Source of the DNA: an uncultured Oxalobacteraceae bacterium | GTDB lineage: Bacteria; Pseudomonadota; Gammaproteobacteria; Burkholderiales; Burkholderiaceae | DNA length: 30,908 nucleotides | Direction: 5' to 3' | Assembly (NCBI GenBank): GCA_946480015.1 | Contig: CAMLIL010000069.1 | Coordinates: 1-30,908 of the forward strand | Shown: positions 15,711-23,436 of the stretch, piece after piece | Layout: each line of letters starts with the position of its first letter | How positions within the stretch are numbered: position 1 is the stretch's first letter | Translations under genes and position numbers: made by a program | Notes under the pieces: model-generated | The model's database searches: none | What the model saw: the letters and a program-made list of their open reading frames with translations, nothing else | What the model was told of the DNA's origin: nothing

Positions 15711-17258
15711 ATGCAAAATGAAACTGCCATCACCGCCATCACCTCAAAGCGACTCATGCTGGCGCTGGCCGCCGCCGGCGTCATCGGTGGCGCAGTGGGT
15801 GCGATTGCAGTCAATCACAACAACGCGGTTGCCTCGGGGACGGCCGCGGCCCAGGCCGCTCTGGCGACGCCGGGCGCGGCCCCGGATCAAGGCGCACCCG
15901 CAGCCGCGCCCGCACCCATTCCCGCCGGCGTGGCCTTGCCCGACTTCACCCAAATCGTCTCGCGCAACGGACCTGCCGTGGTCAACGTGCGCGTCGTCAG
16001 CAGCACCAAGACCATGGCCGGCCCGCAAGGGCGCGGCATGCAGATACCTGAAGACGATCCGTTTTTCGAGTTCTTCCGTCGCTTCCAGGGGCCGCAGATG
16101 CCCCGCGGCGAGCAACGGGATACTCCCATTTTTGGCGCCGGATCCGGGTTCATCATCAGCCCGGACGGTGTCATCCTGACCAACGCGCACGTGGTGCGCG
16201 ACGCCAAGGAAGTCACGGTCAAGCTGCAGGACCGGCGCGAATACCGCGCCCGCGTGCTCGGCTCCGACCCCAAGACCGACGTGGCGGTGCTCAAGATCGA
16301 CGCCAAGAACCTGCCGGTCGTTCCGATCGGTAGATCAAGCGACCTGAAGGTCGGCGAATGGGTGCTGGCCATCGGCTCGCCGTTCGGCCTGGAAAGCAGC
16401 GTGACCGCGGGGGTGGTCAGCGCGAAAGGGCGTTCGCTGCCGGAGGATACGTATGTGCCCTTCATTCAGACCGACGTGGCGGTCAATCCCGGTAACTCGG
16501 GCGGTCCGCTATTTAACACGCGCGGCGAAGTAGTCGGCATCAACTCGCAGATCTACAGCCAGACCGGCGGCTACATGGGCCTGTCCTTCGCCATTCCGAT
16601 CGATGTCGCCTACCACATCAAGAATCAGATCGTAAGCAAAGGCAAGGTGGAGCACGCCAAGCTGGGCATCGTGATCCAGGATGTCGGCCAGGACTTCGCC
16701 GACTCGTTCAAGCTGGCCACGCCGGAAGGCGCGCTGGTGTCGAACGTCGAGCGCGGCGGCGCCGCCGACAAGGCTGGCCTCAAGACCGGCGACGTGATCC
16801 GCAAGGCCAACGGCCAGCCGATCATCGCCTCGGGCGACCTGCCCGCCATGCTCAGCGTGGCCCAGCCGGGCGACAAGGTGGTGCTGGATGTCTGGCGCGA
16901 CGGCAAGATCGTGCGCCTCGACGCCAAGCTGGCCAATGCCACCGACAAGTCCGATCCGGGCGACAGCGATGATGTGGCCAGCGCCGACAACAGCGCCCGG
17001 CTGGGGCTGGCGCTGCGTCCGCTCGATCCGAGCGAGCGGCGCCAGTCCGGCATACCGGCCGGTTTGGTGATCGAAGACGCCATGGGCGCCGCGCGTAACG
17101 CCGACGTGCGCCCCGGTGACGTACTATTGTCCGTCAACGGACGGCCGGTCAATTCGGTCGCCCAGGTGCGCGACCTGGTGAGCAAGGCCAACAAGTCGGT
17201 GGCCTTGTTGATTCAGCGCGGGAATGACAAAATCTTCATTCCGGTGCGGATCGGCTAA
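15711..17258 (+). CDS. Do/DegP-like periplasmic serine protease (MucD type)
   Basis: This 515-residue HtrA-family protease degrades or refolds damaged envelope proteins. An N-terminal hydrophobic segment (about 15-34) serves as signal peptide or anchor and is followed by an Ala/Pro-rich linker. The trypsin-like domain shows the triad H160 (TNAHVV), D190 (KTDVAVL) and S263 (GNSGGP). Two PDZ domains follow at about 300-400 and 420-510. The catalytic residues are intact. It lies upstream of a two-component pair on the same strand, 57 bp before the regulator ATG, so co-transcription is plausible. In other proteobacteria MucD or DegP genes are often next to sigma-E or CpxR-like systems, which fits an envelope-stress role. 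Confidence 0.95.
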   Translation: MQNETAITAITSKRLMLALAAAGVIGGAVGAIAVNHNNAVASGTAAAQAALATPGAAPDQGAPAAAPAPIPAGVALPDFTQIVSRNGPAVVNVRVVSSTKTMAGPQGRGMQIPEDDPFFEFFRRFQGPQMPRGEQRDTPIFGAGSGFIISPDGVILTNAHVVRDAKEVTVKLQDRREYRARVLGSDPKTDVAVLKIDAKNLPVVPIGRSSDLKVGEWVLAIGSPFGLESSVTAGVVSAKGRSLPEDTYVPFIQTDVAVNPGNSGGPLFNTRGEVVGINSQIYSQTGGYMGLSFAIPIDVAYHIKNQIVSKGKVEHAKLGIVIQDVGQDFADSFKLATPEGALVSNVERGGAADKAGLKTGDVIRKANGQPIIASGDLPAMLSVAQPGDKVVLDVWRDGKIVRLDAKLANATDKSDPGDSDDVASADNSARLGLALRPLDPSERRQSGIPAGLVIEDAMGAARNADVRPGDVLLSVNGRPVNSVAQVRDLVSKANKSVALLIQRGNDKIFIPVRIG

Positions 17259-17315
17259 TCATCGTCGGGGAACCCGCAAGTCGCCCGCCGGCAATTATCG
17301 AGAAACGGGGAAGTG

Positions 17316-17978
17316 ATGCGCTTACTGCTGGTGGAAGACGATACGATGATCGGCGAAGTAGTGCTCGACCTGTTACGGTCCGAGCACTACGCCGTCGACT
17401 GGGTCAAGGACGGCGAAATGGCCGACACGGCGCTGCTGCAGTCGCAGAGCTATGACCTGGTGCTGCTGGACCTGGGCTTGCCGCGCAAGGATGGCCTGGA
17501 CGTGCTGCGCTCGATGCGCGCGCGCAAGGACCGCACCCCGGTGCTGGTGGCCACCGCGCGCGACGCGGTCGAACAGCGCATCGCCGGGCTCGATGCCGGG
17601 GCCGACGATTACGTGCTCAAACCCTACGACCTGGACGAATTGCTGGCACGCATACGCGCCTTGCTGCGCCGCGCCGCCGGACGCGCCGAACCGGTCTTCG
17701 AATACAACAACATCAGCATTTTCCCGGCCACCCGCGAAGTGCACGCGGCCGGCGTGCCGGTCACCTTGTCGGCGCGCGAATGGGCCGTGCTCGAAGCACT
17801 GATCGCCCGTCCCGGCGCCGTGCTCTCGCGCGCCCAGCTGGAAGAAAAACTGTACAGCTGGCGCGATGAAGTCAGCAGCAATGCCGTCGAAGTGTACATC
17901 CATGGCCTGCGCAAGAAACTTGGCAGCGAGCTGATTCAAAACGTGCGCGGGGTCGGCTACATGGTCCCCAAACGATGA
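17316..17978 (+). CDS. OmpR/PhoB-family response regulator (QseB/TctD-like)
   Basis: The 220-residue protein has a receiver domain at 1-115 with acidic D8/D9, phosphoacceptor D52 (LLDLGLP), T80 and K102 (LKPYDL). A winged-helix DNA-binding domain follows at about 125-220 (LSAREWAVLEALIARPGAVLSR, then VEVYIHGLRKKLG and VRGVGYMV). It is a transcription factor switched by the kinase encoded next, whose start overlaps its stop. GTG at 17313 and ATG at 17316 are adjacent; the ATG gives the standard MRLLLVEDD start. GGGGAAG lies just upstream, slightly close. The protease gene upstream is a natural target candidate. Confidence 0.94.
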   Translation: MRLLLVEDDTMIGEVVLDLLRSEHYAVDWVKDGEMADTALLQSQSYDLVLLDLGLPRKDGLDVLRSMRARKDRTPVLVATARDAVEQRIAGLDAGADDYVLKPYDLDELLARIRALLRRAAGRAEPVFEYNNISIFPATREVHAAGVPVTLSAREWAVLEALIARPGAVLSRAQLEEKLYSWRDEVSSNAVEVYIHGLRKKLGSELIQNVRGVGYMVPKR

Positions 17979-19318
17979 AACTGTCGCACTCGCTGCGCGG
18001 CCGGCTGCTGTGGTTTTTGCTGGCTGCCATTACCATCGTCGCGGTGGCGCAAGCCTCGATCGCCTACCGCGCCGCCTTGCGCGACGCCGACGAGATCTTC
18101 GACTATCACATGCGCCAGATGGCCCTGTCGCTGCGCTCGAACACGCCCTTGTCGAACACCGAATCGGTGCCGTCCACCGAGGCCGCCGACGAAAGCAACG
18201 AAATGCTGGTGCAGGTCTGGACCCCGGACGGCGTGCAGGTATTCCGCACACTCACGCGCGAAAAACTGCCGCAGCATGCCGTGCTTGGCTTTTCCACCGT
18301 GCGCGCCAACAAAACCACTTACCGCATCTTTTCCGTCCAGACGCCGACCCAGATCGTCCAGGTCGCCCAGGATATGGCCGTGCGGCGCAATATGGCCGGC
18401 AACCTGGCGCTGCGCACCGTGGCGCCGATTGCCGTCATGATGCCGATCCTCATGCTGGTGGTGTGGTGGGTGGTCAGCGGTTCGCTGGCGCCGGTAGCGC
18501 GCGTGCGCACCCAGGTCGCCTCGCGCCAGGCCGACGATCTGTCGCCCGTATCGGAAGCCGATCTGCCCGATGAAGTCATGCCGCTGGTGCACGAACTGAA
18601 TCTGTTGTTCGGGCGCGTGCGTACGGCCTTCGATGCGCAGCAGAATTTTGTCGCCGACGCCGCCCACGAATTGCGCACACCGCTGGCGGCGCTCAAGCTG
18701 CAGGCGGCCAGCCTGAGCCGCGCGGACAGCGACCAAGCGCGCGCGCTGGCGATCGGCCGTTTGTCGGCCGGCATCGAACGCGCCACCCGTCTGGTCGAAC
18801 AACTACTGGTCCTGGCGCGCCAGGAAGCCGGCGCCGCCGGCGAAGGCAAAAACCAGCCAGTCGACCTGGCCGATCTGGCCCGCCGCACCATTGCCGACAT
18901 GGCGGGCGCGGCCCAGGCCAAGCAGATTGACCTGGGCTTGCATCGCGACGAGGCCGCCAGCATACCCGGTCAGCCGGCCGCGCTGGCGATCCTGATGCGT
19001 AACCTCGTCGATAACGCATTGAAATATACGCCTGCTGGCGGAACGGTCGATGTCGCCATCGTCAACGATGCGCAGGAGGGCGCCTGCGTGCGGGTCGAAG
19101 ACAGCGGCCCCGGCATTCCACCGGAAGAACGCGAACGCGTGTTCGACCGCTTCTATCGGATCGCCGGCAGCGAAGCGAGCGGCAGCGGTCTGGGCATGGC
19201 CATCATCAAGGCCATTGCCGACCGGCATGGCGCCACGCTGAGTCTGGGCCATTCCGCCCGGCTGGGCGGACTGCATGTGACCGTGCGCTTTCCACCGGTG
19301 CAGTCGCCCGTCGCCTGA
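17975..19318 (+). CDS. Sensor histidine kinase (QseC-like)
   Basis: The 447-residue inner-membrane kinase has a first transmembrane helix at about 11-30, a periplasmic sensor region of about 115 residues, a second helix at about 150-168, and a linker. The dimerisation/phosphorylation helix carries H231 in ADAAHELRTPLAAL. The ATP-binding domain shows the N-box MRNLVDNALKYTP, the G1 box EDSGPGIPPEERERVFDRFYR and the G2 box GSGLGMAII. The ATG overlaps the regulator stop by 4 bp (ATGA), a typical cognate pair. The sensed signal cannot be read; the MucD-type protease upstream suggests envelope stress. No residue needed for catalysis is missing. Confidence 0.94.
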   Translation: MKLSHSLRGRLLWFLLAAITIVAVAQASIAYRAALRDADEIFDYHMRQMALSLRSNTPLSNTESVPSTEAADESNEMLVQVWTPDGVQVFRTLTREKLPQHAVLGFSTVRANKTTYRIFSVQTPTQIVQVAQDMAVRRNMAGNLALRTVAPIAVMMPILMLVVWWVVSGSLAPVARVRTQVASRQADDLSPVSEADLPDEVMPLVHELNLLFGRVRTAFDAQQNFVADAAHELRTPLAALKLQAASLSRADSDQARALAIGRLSAGIERATRLVEQLLVLARQEAGAAGEGKNQPVDLADLARRTIADMAGAAQAKQIDLGLHRDEAASIPGQPAALAILMRNLVDNALKYTPAGGTVDVAIVNDAQEGACVRVEDSGPGIPPEERERVFDRFYRIAGSEASGSGLGMAIIKAIADRHGATLSLGHSARLGGLHVTVRFPPVQSPVA

Positions 19319-19357
19319 GCACGTCTGCCGGCCACGATGTCGATAATCTTTACAGGA

Positions 19358-19372
19358 CGAGCGGTCCGCTCG
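19358..19372. repeat. Palindrome CGAGCGG-T-CCGCTCG upstream of the PEP-CTERM promoter
   Basis: Perfect 7-1-7 symmetry, about 75 bp upstream of the sigma-54 -24 element, a normal distance for an enhancer-binding activator. It could equally be a weak hairpin at the end of the kinase transcript (40 bp after its stop). Confidence 0.35.
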
Positions 19373-19403
19373 GCGCATGAAAAAATTTTCCCAAGATAAA
19401 TAC

Positions 19404-19417
19404 TTGATTTAAATCAG
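19404..19417. promoter_or_regulatory. FNR/Anr-like box upstream of the PEP-CTERM gene
   Basis: TTGAT-TTAA-ATCAG matches 9 of the 10 defined bases of TTGAT-N4-ATCAA and includes the 12-bp palindrome TGATTTAAATCA. It lies 22 bp before the sigma-54 site in an AT-rich stretch. It shares TTGATTTA with the box at 8549-8562. Binding is inferred. Confidence 0.45.
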
Positions 19418-19439
19418 CATTATTGAAGTTGAAATTTTC

Positions 19440-19455
19440 TGGCGCGGAATTTGCT
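19440..19455 (+). promoter_or_regulatory. Sigma-54 (RpoN) promoter of the PEP-CTERM gene
   Basis: TGGCGCGGAATTTGCT matches the consensus TGGCACGrNNNTTGCW at every defined base except one (G for A). The -24 GG and -12 GC have the required spacing. Transcription would begin near 19466, giving an 80-nt leader to the ATG at 19545. Sigma-54 promoters upstream of PEP-CTERM genes are a known pattern, tied to the PrsK/PrsR two-component system. Confidence 0.8.
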
Positions 19456-19544
19456 TTGCGGAGGCTATTGTTGCAAATTCGCAGCAAAGGGCGCTGGGCG
19501 AGAGTCAGCGCTCTGCCGAATAAAAACCGATACTGGAAAATTTC

Positions 19545-20165
19545 ATGAAAAAACTGTCCGCATTTGTCTTTGCCGCCGCTTCGCTGGTTGCCCTGAGCGC
19601 ACAAGCGACGCCATCCATCTCCTTCCTGATCGACGGCGATACCTTTGGTAGCTCCTACGCCATTACCAATAACTCGACCGCTGGCGAAATGGTGACCCGC
19701 TTCACCCTGGACCTGGGCTCCATTCCTGCCGGTGGCCCGTTTTGCTTCGACACCGTCAACGGCGGCGCATGCAACCCAAGCCCGCAATCGCCTCTGGCAT
19801 TCGCGCCTGTCGGTGGCAGCGGCGTGAGCACCGGTCTGACGGCGCCAAGCACGGTGGCCGACGGTGCGACCGTGCTCGACCTGTTCTTCAATAACTTTAA
19901 TGTCGGCGAGACCTTTTCGTGGAACATCGACGTCGACAGCGCCACCGCGACCACCGTATTCGGCAACAATCTGATCGGCGCTACTGCCGCCGTGTCGTAT
20001 AACAATGGCCAAACCGTGTTCGGCACCCTGCGCGCCGTGAATGGCAATGCCGATGCCGCCGCTTTCGTGATCGACAGTATCGTTGCCACGGTGCCGGAAC
20101 CAGGCACCCTGGCGCTGATGGGACTGGCAAGCGTGGCGCTGCTGCGTCGCCGCAAGCAGGCCTAA
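19545..20165 (+). CDS. PEP-CTERM sorting-domain exported protein
   Basis: The 206-residue protein has a signal peptide (MKKLSAFVFAAASLVALSAQA, cut near residue 21) and a C-terminal PEP-CTERM tail at 183-206: VPEPGTLALMGLASVALLRRRK, meaning the PEP motif, a transmembrane helix and a basic end. Such proteins are exported, recognised by an exosortase, and cleaved or transferred to the cell surface or exopolysaccharide, often in floc or biofilm formation. The middle part is Gly/Ser/Thr/Asn-rich, beta-type and low in charge, with two cysteines (FCFDTVNGGACNPS) and no enzymatic motif. The gene stands alone; no exosortase is in the window. The sigma-54 promoter and FNR-like box upstream suggest tight control. 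Confidence 0.93.
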   Translation: MKKLSAFVFAAASLVALSAQATPSISFLIDGDTFGSSYAITNNSTAGEMVTRFTLDLGSIPAGGPFCFDTVNGGACNPSPQSPLAFAPVGGSGVSTGLTAPSTVADGATVLDLFFNNFNVGETFSWNIDVDSATATTVFGNNLIGATAAVSYNNGQTVFGTLRAVNGNADAAAFVIDSIVATVPEPGTLALMGLASVALLRRRKQA

Positions 20166-20206
20166 GCACAGCGAGCCCGCAAGAGCTTCGTTGCCAGGGG
20201 CGCGCC

Positions 20207-20734
20207 CTACTGTTTGATGATCGCCTGCAAGAGCACGAAGGTTTCGTGCTCGATGGCAGGCTCCGCCTCGGCCAGCGCCTTGCTGGCCTTCAGGTATTCC
20301 GGCCGCTTCAGTTCCTTCTTCTCGGCCGGCGTGAGCTTCGGTTCCTGACCCAGCATGCCGGGGCCGCTGTTGTACTTTAGATGCAGCACTTTCTGGCCAT
20401 AGGACGAGTTGTAGAAGCGCGTCATTTCCGTGGCCGTTTCCGCCGATACGAGCCTGGCCACCGGCGCGGCCAGGCGCAGGTGAATCTCGGCGGGCGCCAC
20501 CTTGCCGAGCTTGTCGAATACCGACTTGCGTTGCGCTTCGCTGGCGTAGCGGCTGTTCGATGCCGTGCTGCGCATCATTTTTTCCGTCTGCATGGCGGCC
20601 ATCAAATCCTGCACCGCTTTCACATGCGTGGCTGCGAGCGCCGTGGCCGGGGCGGCCGGCGCCGGGGTTGCCGCGAAAGCCGCCGAGCCAACAACCAGGC
20701 TCATACCAATTACCAGATGCACTGCCAGTTTCAT
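20207..20734 (-). CDS. DUF2059-like periplasmic protein
   Basis: The 175-residue protein starts with a signal peptide (MKLAVHLVIGMSLVVGSAAFA) and an Ala/Pro-rich linker. A helical domain follows with HVKAVQDLMAAMQTEKMM and the family signature TRFYNSSYGQKVL. DUF2059 proteins are small exported helical proteins of unknown function in proteobacteria. A partner role with the TonB-dependent receptor just upstream is possible, but a terminator-like hairpin lies between the two, so the gene may have its own promoter. GGAAGGGAA before the ATG is a good ribosome site. Only the FYxSxxGQK motif supports the family call, so I hold it moderately. Confidence 0.75.
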   Translation of the reverse strand: MKLAVHLVIGMSLVVGSAAFAATPAPAAPATALAATHVKAVQDLMAAMQTEKMMRSTASNSRYASEAQRKSVFDKLGKVAPAEIHLRLAAPVARLVSAETATEMTRFYNSSYGQKVLHLKYNSGPGMLGQEPKLTPAEKKELKRPEYLKASKALAEAEPAIEHETFVLLQAIIKQ

Positions 20735-20756
20735 GTATTTCCCTTCCAGGTCAAAG

Positions 20757-20780
20757 TAAAAGGGGCCGCGCGGGCCCCTT
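20757..20780 (-). terminator. Terminator after the TonB-dependent receptor gene
   Basis: On the minus strand AAGGGGCC and GGCCCCTT form an 8-bp stem with a 5-nt loop (20780-20760), followed by TTTA. It sits between the receptor stop (20802) and the DUF2059 gene start (20734). Confidence 0.7.
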
Positions 20781-20801
20781 GCTTGTGTTGACTAGCTCAA
20801 C

Positions 20802-23177
20802 TTAGAACTTGTGCCACAGGCGCGCGAAGTATGCCGCGCCGTTCAAACCGAACTGAACCGACTCATACTTGAAGCCATTGTCGGTTTCCGCATCGTTCTG
20901 GGGGGTGGGCTTGACGTTGAAAATATTGCTCCCCCCGACCGTGAACTTGGTGCGCTCGCTGAAATTATACGTAAAGCTCAGATCCGCCGAGGTCTTCGGT
21001 TTGTAGACCTGGTTCGGCACCGGAGGACCGGACCAGGTACCCAGCGTTTGCGAACCGAAATGAATGATCTTGAAATCCGTGCCGATCTTGCCCAGCAGGT
21101 ACTCGAAGCCCAGGGTTGCCTTGCGGCGCGGGCCACCCTGCTCGATAAACAGACGTTCGCGTTCGGACAACACCACGTCTTCGTAGCCGGCCAGCGCCGC
21201 AGGGGCCTTGACCTTGGTGACCTCGGTTTTGCCGAAGTTCATGGCGAGGAAGGTGTTCAGCTTGCCGTCACCCAGGCTGGCACGGTTGGACACGGTCAGG
21301 TCCAGGCCGCGCGTCGTGGTGTCGAGCGAGTTGACGAAAAATTGCGCGGCGCCCACACCCAGGGTGTCCAGCAGCGGAACGATGGGGGCGTAATTGCTTG
21401 GATCGAAACGGCCCGAGAACACGATGCGGTCGCGGATCTTAATCTGATACAAGTCAGCCGTCACCGAGGTGGCCGCACTCGGCGTCCAGGTCGCGCCCAA
21501 GGTCAAGCTGCGCGACTTTTCTTCCTTCAGCGGAGGGATGCCGATCGCATTGGCCACCTTGCCGCCATTGGGCGCAAACACCGAATCGACCGGCTTGCCG
21601 TTGACGAATTCAGTGAACGTCGACGAGAAATACATCTGCTGCAGCGACGGTGCGCGGAAACCCGTGCTGGCCGAACCACGTACCAGGAAGGTGTCGGTCA
21701 GCTTGTAGGCCGCGGCCAGCTTGCCGATGACGGTCGAACCGAAATCGCTGAACTTTTCGTAGCGAAGAGCGCCTAACAGTTTGAACTGGGCAGTGACGTC
21801 GGCTTCCAGGTCCAGGTAGGCGGCCGTGCTGTGGCGGTCGCGGCTGGTGATGTCGGCTGGGCGGAAGCCCGGGAAGCCCTGGCTGCCCGGAGCGCCGCCG
21901 CCCACGCCGTCGGCGTCGATGTAGGAACCCGGTTCGCCCGCGTAGATGTGGTAATCCTCGGTGCGGTATTCGCCACCGAACGCCACGTTCAGCCCGGACA
22001 GAATGCCGCTGTAAAAGTTACTGAAGTCGACGTTGGTGGTGCGCTGGCGCGACGAAAAGCCGCCCGCATCAAAGCTCGACGGGCTCACGCCTTTGCCGCC
22101 GTTGAGCAGGTCCAGGTTGGCGATGGACGCGTTCAGGGTGTGGCGGATGGTGTAGTGCATGTCGTTGTAGCCGTAGGTCTGCGAGAAATCCGCATTCCAC
22201 TCGCCCAGCCTGGTACGGAAACCGACCGTGCCGTAATGGTCTTCGATCAGGGCATCGATGTACGGAGCGAAGCCGTTCGGATACATGGCCGCGGAATTGC
22301 GTTCCGGAATATCGTCGGCGCTGCGGCCGAAGGCGGCCGAGGAAGCGTCGCGCGATTGGGTGCCGGCCGTAAAGTACAGGCGGCCGCCGGCCAGCGGAAT
22401 GTCGCCGTTCAGGTACAGGGTGTTGTTTTGCACCTTGCTGTCGCCGATGGTGCGCAGGCTGCCCGGGTCGGCACGGTTGGAGCGGCCGCGGTCCAGGTAT
22501 TCGCCGGTAATGCCGACCACGCCGCCGGCCACCGATACGCCGCAGTAGGCCGAGGCCAGCACGTTGTCGCCGTCACCCTTGGAGTATTGGCCGGCGCCGA
22601 GCACGGTCTCGCAGCCGAGCGATTTCTTCAGCTGCACATTGATCACGCCGGCGATCGCGTCGGAACCGTACTGGGCCGCCGCGCCGTCGCGCAGCACCTG
22701 GATGTCCTTGACCGCCAGCAGCGGGATGGCATTCATGTCGGTGCCGGTATTGCCGCGGTTGCGGGCGCCGAAAATATTGACCAGCGCGGTCGTGTGGCGG
22801 CGCTTGCCGTTCATCAGCACGAGGGTCTGGTCCGATCCCAGTCCGCGCAGGGCGGCCGAGTCGACCAGATCGGCGCCATCGGCGCCGGTCTGGCGGGTCG
22901 AGTTAAACGACGGGGAAATATACGTCAGGGTCTGGGCCAGATCGAACTGGCCGCCTTGCTCGGCGATGCGGGTCATCGGAATAAAGTCGACCGGCACGGC
23001 GGTTTCGGTGGCCGAGGTGGCCGATACGCGGCGCGAGCCGACGATGCTGACGCTTTGGACGACGTCCGTGCCCGCCTGTGGCGTGCTCTGGGCGAAAGCG
23101 GGTTGGACGGTGGCCAGCGCTGCGCTGCCGTACAGGCCGATCAGGATAGACCGGCGCAAAGGGGTAGGTGTGAACAC
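20802..23177 (-). CDS. TonB-dependent outer-membrane receptor
   Basis: With the GTG start at 23177 the protein has 791 residues: signal peptide MFTPTPLRRSILIGLYGSAA to AFAQ (about 1-30), a plug domain at about 50-170 (ALRGLGSDQTLVLMNGKRR, then VKDIQVLRDGAAAQYGSDAIAGVINV), and a 22-strand-type barrel ending in the aromatic signature ARLWHKF with terminal Phe. Such receptors import siderophores, cobalamin, sugars or other large substrates with TonB energy; the substrate cannot be assigned. An ATG at 23240 is in frame, but the region it adds does not look like a signal peptide. The GTG has TGGAG 8 nt upstream, so 23177 was preferred. It diverges from dnaE2. Confidence 0.92.
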   Translation of the reverse strand: MFTPTPLRRSILIGLYGSAALATVQPAFAQSTPQAGTDVVQSVSIVGSRRVSATSATETAVPVDFIPMTRIAEQGGQFDLAQTLTYISPSFNSTRQTGADGADLVDSAALRGLGSDQTLVLMNGKRRHTTALVNIFGARNRGNTGTDMNAIPLLAVKDIQVLRDGAAAQYGSDAIAGVINVQLKKSLGCETVLGAGQYSKGDGDNVLASAYCGVSVAGGVVGITGEYLDRGRSNRADPGSLRTIGDSKVQNNTLYLNGDIPLAGGRLYFTAGTQSRDASSAAFGRSADDIPERNSAAMYPNGFAPYIDALIEDHYGTVGFRTRLGEWNADFSQTYGYNDMHYTIRHTLNASIANLDLLNGGKGVSPSSFDAGGFSSRQRTTNVDFSNFYSGILSGLNVAFGGEYRTEDYHIYAGEPGSYIDADGVGGGAPGSQGFPGFRPADITSRDRHSTAAYLDLEADVTAQFKLLGALRYEKFSDFGSTVIGKLAAAYKLTDTFLVRGSASTGFRAPSLQQMYFSSTFTEFVNGKPVDSVFAPNGGKVANAIGIPPLKEEKSRSLTLGATWTPSAATSVTADLYQIKIRDRIVFSGRFDPSNYAPIVPLLDTLGVGAAQFFVNSLDTTTRGLDLTVSNRASLGDGKLNTFLAMNFGKTEVTKVKAPAALAGYEDVVLSERERLFIEQGGPRRKATLGFEYLLGKIGTDFKIIHFGSQTLGTWSGPPVPNQVYKPKTSADLSFTYNFSERTKFTVGGSNIFNVKPTPQNDAETDNGFKYESVQFGLNGAAYFARLWHKF

Positions 23178-23254
23178 TTGGGCTCCAGGGAAAGGTAATG
23201 CAGGACAACAACCATGGAAGGACGCCGCCCTCCGTTGCACGCTTCGTGGGCGCG

Positions 23255-23282
23255 ATAGTATTTATATATGACAAGTTGGCAA
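23255..23282 (-). promoter_or_regulatory. Candidate promoter of the TonB-dependent receptor gene
   Basis: On the minus strand TTGCCA (23282-23277) and TACTAT (23260-23255) are 16 bp apart, a fair sigma-70 pair in AT-rich DNA. The leader to the GTG at 23177 would be about 70 nt. The TTGCCA lies in a TTGGCA motif that recurs in the palindrome at 23360-23376. Confidence 0.45.
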
Positions 23283-23359
23283 ATATACTGTATCTGCAAG
23301 GTCCGCCCCAAGGTTGCCAGCCCGGAATGTGCGCAAATCAGACACTTTTCGAATCAAAG

Positions 23360-23376
23360 TTGGCACTTGGTGCCAA
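23360..23376. promoter_or_regulatory. Palindrome TTGGCAC-TTG-GTGCCAA over the dnaE2 -35
   Basis: Two perfect 7-bp arms with a 3-bp spacer overlap the candidate -35 TTGGTG (23367-23372). TTGGCA occurs again at 23276-23281. It is a likely operator in the divergent receptor/dnaE2 region; the binding protein is unknown. It is distinct from the LexA box. Confidence 0.5.
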
Positions 23377-23395
23377 GCCGCAGACGGTATATACT
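23367..23395 (+). promoter_or_regulatory. Candidate dnaE2 promoter (TTGGTG-N17-TATACT)
   Basis: The -35 TTGGTG and -10 TATACT (23390-23395, 5/6) have ideal 17-bp spacing. The -10 overlaps the left arm of the LexA box, so LexA would block the polymerase. Start is expected near 23402, with a leader of about 35 nt. Confidence 0.6.
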
Positions 23396-23411
23396 GTGTT
23401 TTTATACAGTA
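23392..23411. promoter_or_regulatory. LexA (SOS) box of dnaE2
   Basis: TACTGT-N8-ACAGTA is perfect in both arms, as at 10061-10080. It ends 25 nt before the dnaE2 ATG. It predicts that dnaE2 is directly LexA-controlled and co-regulated with imuAB despite the distance. Confidence 0.95.
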
Positions 23412-23436
23412 GTTTTTGCTGTTCAGCTTCCTCCTT

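Noticed and set aside
19404..19417. FNR-type box as a class II sigma-70 activator site for the PEP-CTERM gene
   Set aside because: No -10 hexamer is found at the required distance; the sigma-54 site occupies that position instead.
21831..23198. 455-codon plus-strand frame opposite the TonB-dependent receptor
   Set aside because: Antisense of a clear receptor with plug and C-terminal Phe; Val/Ala/Gly/Arg-rich without motifs.
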